Shown here in pieces: positions 1 through 5,427 of a stretch of DNA of 5,494 nt. The notes below the pieces were generated by a model. The model did no database searches. It had not been told where the DNA came from and saw only the letters and a program-made list of their open reading frames with translations. Made by a program: the position numbers and the translations under genes. How positions within the stretch are numbered: position 1 is the first letter of the stretch; each line of letters opens with the position of its first letter. This DNA is from Methanosarcinales archaeon. Lineage in GTDB: Archaea; Halobacteriota; Methanosarcinia; Methanosarcinales; Methanocomedenaceae. The stretch spans positions 1 to 5,494 of the forward strand of contig DAOWEE010000067.1 in the NCBI GenBank assembly GCA_030638625.1, in the 5' to 3' direction.

Positions 1-1043
1 CCCCAACTTGAACTGTTATCCGGGTCTTGTGCAATTTCCTCATCGCTGCCCTCGTCCCACCATGATACTTTAATGACGTTTAATGGCTTCAGGAAGACTC
101 CCGAATCATTTCTATGGGACGGATATGGGATACCCTCTACGGTACCATTGAACCAAGCCAGCACTGGCTGGAAATCCTCCACCCTGTATTCATTTACCCT
201 GTGACCACTTGTCCAATCCACTGAAAGTAGTGGGGAACCACCAGGTAACTGACCCCCTTTAAGCATTGGAATATGGCATGACTCGCATGACACATTTACC
301 AGATGGGCGTCTGTGTACATGCCGTGGGTGACTTCAAAATGACAGTCTATACACTGCTGCATAGGGTATACATCAGGATTCATGCTGTCAATGGTCCTGT
401 TGCGGCCAATCTGGTGAGTCTGGGTTGTATGACACTCTGTACAGCCAACACTTGCATTGGCATGAGCATCATATTCCGCATAATCATCACCAGACCACAT
501 TACTGCCCGTATAGGAACATCTACCCTATGGCACCGGTCAGCACACACCTCATCTGAAGGCGTGCCCAGAAATACATCATCAAACGTATCGGAATCATCA
601 TTACTCTCGACTGGTGGTGCTTCAAGTAACTGGAGCCAATCAAAATCACCTTCACCTTTCAGATGGCAAACCCTGCAATCAGAAGTAGTATGGCCTACAA
701 CATTGTCATTACTGTCAATAACCAAGTTGATACTGCCACTTTCAGGTTCCTGGAGGCCCCATTCACGGGCCAGTTCAGTAGTGTAATCCCCTTCAATCAA
801 GTTAATGTGAAGAGGTGACCAGTCATTAATTGCCATATACCCGACATCCCCCATCACATGGTATGAATTATTCACGTCTTCATATACTCCCGGATGGCAG
901 CCGCCACAGGTATTTTCATCCCACATATTACCTTTTATGTAATGAGAAGCCTGTGCCTGGTAATTATTGTAACTAAGATTGCCAAAGAATATCACTACCA
1001 AAGCAGTGAGAATCATTATTATAGACAGTGTGCGCATTTTCAT
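1..1043 (-). CDS. Secreted multiheme cytochrome c (OTR-like), C-terminus cut by the window edge
   Basis: This is an extracytoplasmic electron carrier or reductase with covalently bound c-type hemes. The 347 visible codons run open to the left edge, so the C-terminus is missing. Residues 5-23 form a hydrophobic signal segment, and AQA at 30-32 is a plausible signal peptidase site. Heme motifs are CGGCH 46-50, CRVCH 123-127, CADRCH 167-172 (three spacer residues instead of two), CTECH 201-205, CIDCH 231-235 and CESCH 253-257. Many other histidines (62, 79, 118, 194, 210, 240, 247) could be distal ligands. The pattern CxxCH...V..SYH near the N-terminus, the VSCESCHIP segment and a later DFxPVxxWFNGTV segment remind me of the octaheme tetrathionate reductase family; this is from memory and not searched. 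The start was chosen because GAGG (1057-1054) lies 10 nt upstream. Met3 is an alternative. It is the last visible gene of the cytochrome b operon, 16 bp after the preceding stop. Confidence 0.9.
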   Translation of the reverse strand, partial: MKMRTLSIIMILTALVVIFFGNLSYNNYQAQASHYIKGNMWDENTCGGCHPGVYEDVNNSYHVMGDVGYMAINDWSPLHINLIEGDYTTELAREWGLQEPESGSINLVIDSNDNVVGHTTSDCRVCHLKGEGDFDWLQLLEAPPVESNDDSDTFDDVFLGTPSDEVCADRCHRVDVPIRAVMWSGDDYAEYDAHANASVGCTECHTTQTHQIGRNRTIDSMNPDVYPMQQCIDCHFEVTHGMYTDAHLVNVSCESCHIPMLKGGQLPGGSPLLSVDWTSGHRVNEYRVEDFQPVLAWFNGTVEGIPYPSHRNDSGVFLKPLNVIKVSWWDEGSDEEIAQDPDNSSSW

Positions 1044-1059
1044 CAAGTCAATTCCTCGA

Positions 1060-1461
1060 TTATGCTAATTTATCTTCAAGTTCCCTGATAACAAGACAAA
1101 CCGTATTGTGTATCAGTATTTCATTTTGCAATTCAATATCATCAGTGACATACATGTTGACATTCATCGTCTTGGATATCTCATAAATATTGGATTCAAT
1201 GATATCTTCCATTGAACTCCTGGATGCCCTTTCACCAATGAAATTCACCTTCAGCATATTACCCAATGCTGATGCTTTAATAGACATGCGTTTTAAGGGA
1301 CTGTCCTTTTTACTGAACAATGAAAAGAAATCAGAGGAACTGTAACTCTCCTCCAGCAACTTCCAGCCATTGTTCACAATACTTCCATTTATGGCAACCA
1401 TGAGCAGATTTTCTTTAACATAAACATTTGAAGCCGCTTCCAGACTTTCCTTAATACCCAT
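1060..1461 (-). CDS. Unrecognised soluble 133-aa protein in the cytochrome operon
   Basis: I do not recognise this protein. It has no signal peptide, no membrane segment and no heme or iron-sulfur motif; its only cysteine lies near the C-terminus. It alternates helix-like and strand-like stretches (strand-like residues about 18-28 and 99-106, helical ends). It is therefore probably a small cytoplasmic alpha/beta protein. The start is well supported by AGGAG (1474-1470) 8 nt before the ATG. It lies 32 bp after the small membrane protein and 16 bp before the multiheme cytochrome, all on one strand, so it is very likely co-transcribed with them. A cytoplasmic protein between two membrane or secreted redox genes could be an assembly or regulatory factor; that is only inferred from position. 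Confidence 0.8.
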   Translation of the reverse strand: MGIKESLEAASNVYVKENLLMVAINGSIVNNGWKLLEESYSSSDFFSLFSKKDSPLKRMSIKASALGNMLKVNFIGERASRSSMEDIIESNIYEISKTMNVNMYVTDDIELQNEILIHNTVCLVIRELEDKLA

Positions 1462-1493
1462 TTGATTTGCTCCTGTAATTATAACTAAACGTG

Positions 1494-1748
1494 TTATTGC
1501 TCCTCTTTTTGAGAATGTATGAACCCTTCCCTCACAGGTGAATAAAGTGGGCTTTGTTCCATTTTATTAAATATACCTAGTGACCGCTTTATGCCGAGAA
1601 GCAGTGCCAGTATCTGAATGACTACAAGCAGCATAGCCACGTTCAGGCCTATTGTGATGATTATACCTGTTGTCAGGATATTTGTTTCAACCAACACAAA
1701 TGTCAGTAAAGAAACCAGTACGATAGGTGTGCCGATTCGCTTAATCAT
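1494..1748 (-). CDS. Small two-helix membrane protein (84 aa), translationally coupled to cytochrome b
   Basis: The protein has two hydrophobic segments, about residues 5-25 and 28-53. A polar tail (54-84) begins with a positive KR pair, which suggests that the tail is cytoplasmic. There are no cysteines; the single histidine is in the tail, so it probably binds no heme itself. Its ATG overlaps the cytochrome b stop in an ATGA arrangement (1748-1745), and an AGGTGAT ribosome binding site lies at 1760-1754, so translation is probably coupled. Coupling suggests a fixed partnership, for example as a small accessory subunit of the membrane complex. I do not recognise the family, and the subunit role is inferred from size, topology and coupling. 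Confidence 0.82.
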   Translation of the reverse strand: MIKRIGTPIVLVSLLTFVLVETNILTTGIIITIGLNVAMLLVVIQILALLLGIKRSLGIFNKMEQSPLYSPVREGFIHSQKEEQ

Positions 1749-2695
1749 GATTTATCACCTACTTCTTTTACCCATAGTGGATATTCCTCCTCAGCTTCCT
1801 GTAAAGGTACTGTACCGGTAAAGATGCTAAAGTCCATGGGGAACCGGTGTGGAGTAAGATGTACTACATAGAAATGCAACAATATGCCGCACAGGCTTAA
1901 CACAGCAAATCCACCGTGTAACACATTTATGCTCAAAATATAAGATGTGGGAATTAATGATGAAAATAACCACGGAGCCCAGATTATAACACCCGTAACA
2001 CACATTATCAAGCCGTCAAACAATGCAACACTCCAGATATCCACTTTCTCAAGCCAGTTGAATTTGTGTGACTCATATTTTTGTTCTTTTTTACCCAAAA
2101 CGAACAATATATCAGATATGGCACTTTTGATGTCCGTGAGTGTAGGGATGATGTTTTTTGCAAACCCTTTGTCCACGTATTTTACATACTGGACAGTGTA
2201 TATCAGATAATAAATCGCAGCTGACAACAATCCCAATCCTGCCAGTCTATGAAGGAACATGTTTCTCGATAGTACTATCAGATCTGTTATCCATCCCAGA
2301 TGTTCAGGATACAACAGCGGTATACCTGTTAAATACAAAGTCAAAATAGATATCCCTGTCACTGCGTGGACAATGATCTGGATTGGAGAAAAACGTTCAA
2401 TCAGCGAAGATTTGTTCGCCGTCTTCTCTACCTCTTGATGTTGTCCTTCAGATTTACTGAATTTACGATACATGATCAGTGTGATTGAAAACAAGCCGAT
2501 AGTACCAAAAGCAACTATAATTTCGATTATGTAATTCACCCATAGCACTTCTACTGCACCGTCGGGTATCACCTTCTCAGGAGATGACTGGAAATTAACA
2601 TATTGCAATATCGCCAAAAGTATCAGGATGGTTAAAACAAATGAAATCGTACCGATCTGATTTTTATTCCTCATTATAATCAATTTTGATGGCAT
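1745..2695 (-). CDS. Membrane cytochrome b, FdnI / Ni,Fe-hydrogenase b-subunit type
   Basis: This integral membrane diheme cytochrome would exchange electrons between a lipid-soluble carrier (methanophenazine or a quinone) and a partner outside the membrane. Six hydrophobic segments are visible: about residues 14-33, 50-75, 105-128, 146-170, 220-244 and 252-279. The last four form the usual four-helix core, preceded by an extra hairpin. Candidate heme-ligand histidines are H110, H149, H260 and H274. The family signature is seen in FDGLIMCVTGVIIW (226-239), the NVLHGGFAVL helix (257-266) and the tail with TPHRFPMDFSIFTGTVP (281-297) and YPLW (305-308). At 316 aa it is longer than typical four-helix members because of the N-terminal hairpin. 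The first ATG has no ribosome binding site but sits about where transcription should start, fitting a leaderless message; Met8 is the alternative. It is the first gene of the operon that ends in the multiheme cytochrome. Confidence 0.9.
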   Translation of the reverse strand: MPSKLIIMRNKNQIGTISFVLTILILLAILQYVNFQSSPEKVIPDGAVEVLWVNYIIEIIVAFGTIGLFSITLIMYRKFSKSEGQHQEVEKTANKSSLIERFSPIQIIVHAVTGISILTLYLTGIPLLYPEHLGWITDLIVLSRNMFLHRLAGLGLLSAAIYYLIYTVQYVKYVDKGFAKNIIPTLTDIKSAISDILFVLGKKEQKYESHKFNWLEKVDIWSVALFDGLIMCVTGVIIWAPWLFSSLIPTSYILSINVLHGGFAVLSLCGILLHFYVVHLTPHRFPMDFSIFTGTVPLQEAEEEYPLWVKEVGDKS

Positions 2696-2735
2696 GTTTT
2701 TAAGGCTTATAACTTTCGATTTTAAATTTGAAAGG
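2696..2735 (-). promoter_or_regulatory. Probable promoter of the cytochrome b operon
   Basis: Reading the minus strand, an archaeal TATA-like TTTAAAAT lies at 2726-2719, about 24-31 bp upstream of the ATG at 2695. Transcription would start at or just before the ATG, and no Shine-Dalgarno sequence precedes the gene, so the first cistron is probably leaderless. The box lies inside an imperfect palindrome, CTTTC...GAAAG, at 2713-2734 (9 of 11 positions pair), which could be an operator. The BRE position is not convincing, so the TATA assignment is moderate. Confidence 0.5.
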
Positions 2736-2739
2736 CTTA
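2702..2739. repeat. Direct repeat AAGGCTTA, 30 bp apart
   Basis: AAGGCTTA occurs at 2702-2709 and again at 2732-2739, an exact spacing of 30 bp or nearly three helical turns. The two copies flank the TATA-like element of the cytochrome b operon. Same-face spacing around a promoter suits a DNA-binding regulator, but eight bases in AT-rich DNA may recur by chance. Confidence 0.45.
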
Positions 2740-2782
2740 ATAGTACCCGATTAATTATGTATAATGTGTGCGGAAAACGGAG

Positions 2783-2806
2783 AATTGTTAGTTATTCAGT
2801 ACAATT
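2783..2806. repeat. Inverted repeat AATTGT-N12-ACAATT in the divergent promoter region
   Basis: AATTGT at 2783-2788 and ACAATT at 2801-2806 are perfect inverted copies separated by 12 bp. The site is about 28 bp upstream of the apbE TATA element. Further ACAATT copies occur at 2845-2850 and inside the palindrome GACAATTGTC at 2881-2890. It may be a regulator site shared by the divergent genes; there is no direct evidence for binding. Confidence 0.45.
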
Positions 2807-2833
2807 ATTTCAATCTTCATAACAAAACATAGA

Positions 2834-2860
2834 TATAATATCCTACAATTTGCTAATAAC
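2834..2860 (+). promoter_or_regulatory. Probable apbE promoter, leaderless start
   Basis: TATAATA at 2834-2840 begins 27 bp before the apbE ATG (2861), the usual archaeal distance between TATA box and transcription start. No ribosome binding site is visible in the 20 bases before the ATG. Both facts fit a leaderless transcript. An ACAATT hexamer (2845-2850) lies between the TATA box and the start, where a bound repressor would block initiation. Confidence 0.55.
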
Positions 2861-3898
2861 ATGGATAACCAGCTTCGCAGGACAATTGTCTCAATATTAG
2901 CATTGATAGTATTAACGATAGCCATATTCACAATCTATACATACACATATCTGCCGACCGGACCTGATAATGCAGACAGTGCTGAAGTCATTACACAAAA
3001 CCGGCAGGCAATGGGCACAATCGTTACTGTGGAGATTATTGGTTCCGGCCCCGATGCCCAGGGCGCCATAAACAGTGCATTTGATGAAATTGACCGTATC
3101 GAAGGACTGATGAGCACCTATGACCCGGATAGTGAAATCAGTGTCCTGAACACAGAAGGAAAATTAAGTAACGTATCCGGTGACTTCATTTATGTAATTG
3201 AACGGTCAATACATTATGGCAATATCAGCAGTGGTGCCTTTGACATTACCATAAAACCCATACTTAACCTGTGGAAGGGCAAAATAAGCGCAGGCGAGTT
3301 CCCAACCGGACAGGACATAAATGAAACCCTTCTCCTTGTGAACTACAGCAATATATCATTTACCGACGATACCGTTTCTTTTAAAACAGAAGGCATGTCT
3401 ATCACCGCGGACGGCATAGCCAAGGGGTATGCTGTGGACCGGGCGGTTGCAATGCTTAAAGACAGTGGATATGAAAGCGGTTTTGTAAATGCCGGGGGAG
3501 ATGGCATGTATTTCGGCACAAAACCTGACGGCACTAAATGGAAAGTGGGTCTTCGCAATCCAGAGGATAAAAGTGAATCAATAGTGGTCATGGAGATATC
3601 GAATATGGCAGTAGCCACCAGCGGCAACTATGAACGCTACTTCAATGAATCTGCCCGGCTCTCCCATATCAGCGACCCCAGGACAGGATACTCATCAGAG
3701 GGTCTCATGAGTGCAACCGTAATAGCAGGTTCGGCCATGGAAGCAGACACTCTTGCTACAACAGTTTTCGTGCTTGGACCAAAAAGCGGTATAGAATTAA
3801 TAGAGAATGTCAAAAATACCGAGTGTTTCCTGATAACTCCTGATGGGCAAATATTAACATCGTCGGGCTTTGACACTTACCTGCCTGCTAAAGAATAA
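2861..3898 (+). CDS. apbE: ApbE-family FAD:protein FMN transferase, membrane-anchored
   Basis: ApbE enzymes move FMN from FAD to a serine or threonine of an acceptor protein on the outer face of the membrane, in a magnesium-dependent reaction. Known acceptors include RnfG/RnfD-type and FMN-binding-domain proteins. Residues 8-31 form one N-terminal membrane segment with no lipobox cysteine, so it is probably an uncleaved anchor with the enzyme outside. Family motifs follow in order: QAMGT (49-53), SEISVLN (91-97), GAFDITIKP (125-133) with a nearby LW, the DGIAKGYAVD core (184-193), NAGGD (210-214), WKVGLRNP (227-234), ATSGNYERYF (252-261), HISDPRTG (269-276) and EADTLATTVFVLG (294-306). In the last, D296 and T300 match the usual metal-site Asp/Thr. 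Length (345 aa) is normal and no key motif is missing. It diverges from the cytochrome b operon across 165 bp. No flavinylation-site protein (S/T-G-A-T type motif) is visible in the window. Confidence 0.95.
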   Translation: MDNQLRRTIVSILALIVLTIAIFTIYTYTYLPTGPDNADSAEVITQNRQAMGTIVTVEIIGSGPDAQGAINSAFDEIDRIEGLMSTYDPDSEISVLNTEGKLSNVSGDFIYVIERSIHYGNISSGAFDITIKPILNLWKGKISAGEFPTGQDINETLLLVNYSNISFTDDTVSFKTEGMSITADGIAKGYAVDRAVAMLKDSGYESGFVNAGGDGMYFGTKPDGTKWKVGLRNPEDKSESIVVMEISNMAVATSGNYERYFNESARLSHISDPRTGYSSEGLMSATVIAGSAMEADTLATTVFVLGPKSGIELIENVKNTECFLITPDGQILTSSGFDTYLPAKE

Positions 3899-3905
3899 TC
3901 AATGT

Positions 3906-3932
3906 CAGCCAAGGCAGCCAGGGCAGCCATCA
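3906..3932. repeat. Short 9-bp tandem repeat between convergent genes
   Basis: Three adjacent 9-bp units begin with CAGCCA (3906, 3915 and 3924), the last being degenerate. Just downstream, a 12-mer CACTGYTCATGT occurs at 3931-3942 and 3949-3960. The stretch lies in the 72-bp gap between the apbE stop and the convergent gene's stop. A 6-bp hairpin (3921-3926 with 3933-3938, one G-T pair) is possible but is not followed by a T tract, so I do not call a terminator. Confidence 0.5.
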
Positions 3933-3970
3933 CTGCTCATGTTGCCAACACTGTTCATGTGCTCAAAAGC

Positions 3971-5173
3971 CTAAACAAACTCGGCATCATCATCGAGCGG
4001 TTCTTCAACTACGTGCCCATCGTAGGCATTTATGTCAACAGTATTGTTTTTACCATGTATTTCCCAGACTGGCACGTATATAAGCTGGATGGGGAGGTTG
4101 ATTTCACTCTTGCCTGGTGAGATGATCTTGTTCTCATACACAATGGTGTCACCTTTTACTTCATCTTTGCTTATCTTCGTTGTATGTTTTTCAATAATGG
4201 CATTCAGTGCTGTTTCCTGGGCTTTATTATCTGTTACTACTGGTTCCTTGATATGGTAGTTTCCAGTTGGTATGTCCGCATATTCTAGAATTCCAGGAAT
4301 CCTTGTAAATTTGTTATCACCAGTAATGGCGTTTACCATTCCTTCTCCCTGACCATCCAGATCCACAATCTCTGATGCTAATTTCCTTTTTGTTTCAAAG
4401 TCATACCTGTAACTGTAATATGGTATGAACTTCAGTAAGAAATCCTGTACCTCTCCAACCTTTGCCTGACCTATCTTGATGGCACTGGTCTTCGCCATGT
4501 TGATGGGAAAAGATGGAAGCGGAATACTAATTAACACATCTTCAGGTTCCTGATAACCAGGTCTGGATGGCTCTTGAGTGTCCACGGCACGATTCTGATT
4601 CACATTCAAGTTCATGTCCCTGCCCCATTCCACGTCTTTTGAAGGCGAATCAAACTCAGGCCATTTAAATGCAGATTCTGGCTCAGGTTCTGGCTCAGGT
4701 TCTGGTTCATGTTCCTTTTGCGGTGTGGAAGGTTCACTAAAAAGTCCGAATATGCCCCCTTCCTGTTCGACGTGGGCAGTAGGAGGTTCAAAGATATTAA
4801 AGGGAGTTTCGGCAATCGGTATTTCCAATGTCAGTTCCATCTGTTCCCCTGAAGCGTTAGCAAGAATAGCCTTCCCGATCTGTTGTTCCAATACAGACTG
4901 GTCCCACAGAATGAGTCCCTGCTGGTTGGCGAATTCTGAAAGTTCAGTGGTTGCGACGTTTAACAGGATGTATAGCCCTCTGCCTTCGGTATTTTTCATG
5001 GAATCGGCAAACCTGCGGAGAGAGTTGTAGTCAACTTCCCGGTCCAGTTTGACATAAACGCGGTCCGATGTTCCTTTACTTGCCACTATATCCGATATGT
5101 AGGAAGAATCCACATCATATTCACATGCCTGGAATATATCCTTGAGTATGTTGAGTACAGGTTGTTTGCTCAT
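3971..5173 (-). CDS. Unrecognised 400-aa protein with a degenerate endonuclease-like N-terminus and PE linker
   Basis: There is no signal peptide or membrane helix, so it is probably cytoplasmic. Three parts are visible. Residues 1-106 resemble the restriction-endonuclease-like fold seen in archaeal Mrr-type proteins: a helix, strand RVYVK (38-42), helix LRRFADSM, strand GLYILLN (66-72), and a terminal segment with GLILWD (86-91) and LEQQIGKAI (95-103). The expected acid of the (D/E)xK motif is Tyr40, so nuclease activity looks doubtful. Residues 107-210 are low complexity, with five Glu-Pro pairs at 156-165. Residues 211-400 look beta-rich, with two similar stretches: FIPYYSYRY...VDLDG...NAITG (about 249-292) and LIYVPVWEI...VDINAYDG (about 363-385). 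The start at 5173 is the first ATG; no strong ribosome binding site precedes it. It converges on apbE and stands alone on its strand here. Function is unknown; the fold is my inference. Confidence 0.85.
   Translation of the reverse strand: MSKQPVLNILKDIFQACEYDVDSSYISDIVASKGTSDRVYVKLDREVDYNSLRRFADSMKNTEGRGLYILLNVATTELSEFANQQGLILWDQSVLEQQIGKAILANASGEQMELTLEIPIAETPFNIFEPPTAHVEQEGGIFGLFSEPSTPQKEHEPEPEPEPEPESAFKWPEFDSPSKDVEWGRDMNLNVNQNRAVDTQEPSRPGYQEPEDVLISIPLPSFPINMAKTSAIKIGQAKVGEVQDFLLKFIPYYSYRYDFETKRKLASEIVDLDGQGEGMVNAITGDNKFTRIPGILEYADIPTGNYHIKEPVVTDNKAQETALNAIIEKHTTKISKDEVKGDTIVYENKIISPGKSEINLPIQLIYVPVWEIHGKNNTVDINAYDGHVVEEPLDDDAEFV
4676..4711. repeat. 12-bp coding tandem repeat, three units
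   Basis: Three 12-bp units starting TTCTGG (4676, 4688, 4700) lie inside the 400-aa gene. The first two are identical and the third has two changes. On the coding strand they encode alternating Glu-Pro. The near-identity at DNA level suggests recent slippage expansion, and copy number may differ between strains. Confidence 0.8.
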
Positions 5174-5354
5174 TTGAATCTGGTATAGATGTTGTATTGA
5201 TGTTAAAAAATGTTTCGGGTTTGCTTTTGGAGTAATGTTGGCAAATCCAAAATATTATCGAGACATTATGGTGCAACAATTTGAAAGGAATGTTTTGATA
5301 TTAAAATATGATTGAATTCATTTAAATATATATTATTGATGCTTTAAAATGTTA

Positions 5355-5369
5355 CGAAAATATAAATAG
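5355..5369 (+). promoter_or_regulatory. Archaeal BRE/TATA promoter of the gene at 5428
   Basis: CGAAAA (5355-5360, BRE) directly precedes TATAAATA (5361-5368), a near-consensus archaeal core promoter and the best in the window. Transcription is expected around 5388-5392, leaving a leader of about 35-40 nt that contains a strong ribosome binding site. This gene therefore has a normal leadered message, unlike apbE and cytochrome b. Confidence 0.75.
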
Positions 5370-5416
5370 TTTAAAGAGAAGATAATTGTAACTCTTAAAA
5401 ATTAATAATTATTATA

Positions 5417-5423
5417 GAGGTGA
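5417..5423 (+). promoter_or_regulatory. Strong ribosome binding site GAGGTGA
   Basis: GAGGTGA matches the end of archaeal 16S rRNA and ends 4 nt before the ATG at 5428. It decides the start of the partial gene at the right edge and suggests efficient translation. Confidence 0.85.
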
Positions 5424-5427
5424 CAAC

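Larger units (their letters stand above)
5174..5427. other. Intergenic AT-rich divergent region, no gene seen
   Basis: These 254 bp separate the 400-aa gene from the gene at 5428. I see no credible ORF, tRNA or structured RNA. The right half is very AT-rich and contains the promoter at 5355-5369. A 24-bp segment at 5195-5218 recurs at 5334-5357 with 19 of 24 identical bases (both begin TATTGATG). AATTTGAAAGG at 5278-5288 is also found at 2725-2735 in the other divergent promoter. For the leftward gene, a BRE-like CCGAAA on the minus strand (5218-5213) followed by an AT stretch is a weak promoter candidate. Confidence 0.6.

Noticed and set aside
303..1088. Plus-strand ORFs of 84, 74 and 64 codons
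   Set aside because: They lie opposite the multiheme cytochrome, whose minus-strand frame has a signal peptide and six heme motifs; none has a credible protein pattern.
3921..3938. Hairpin as a terminator between the convergent genes
   Set aside because: The stem is only 6 bp with a G-T pair and there is no following T tract; the T-rich stretches nearby lie inside the opposite gene.
3902..4120. 72-codon plus-strand ORF just after apbE
   Set aside because: It has no ribosome binding site, begins in a short tandem repeat, and mostly overlaps the conserved-looking C-terminus of the opposite gene.
4614..5030. 138-codon plus-strand ORF with Ser-Gly repeats
   Set aside because: The Ser-Gly repeat is simply the antisense reading of the Glu-Pro repeat in the 400-aa gene.
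5174..5427. CRISPR array, tRNA or small RNA in the longest intergenic gap
   Set aside because: There are only two imperfect copies of one repeat, no regular spacing, and no tRNA-like arms or stable long hairpin that I can see.
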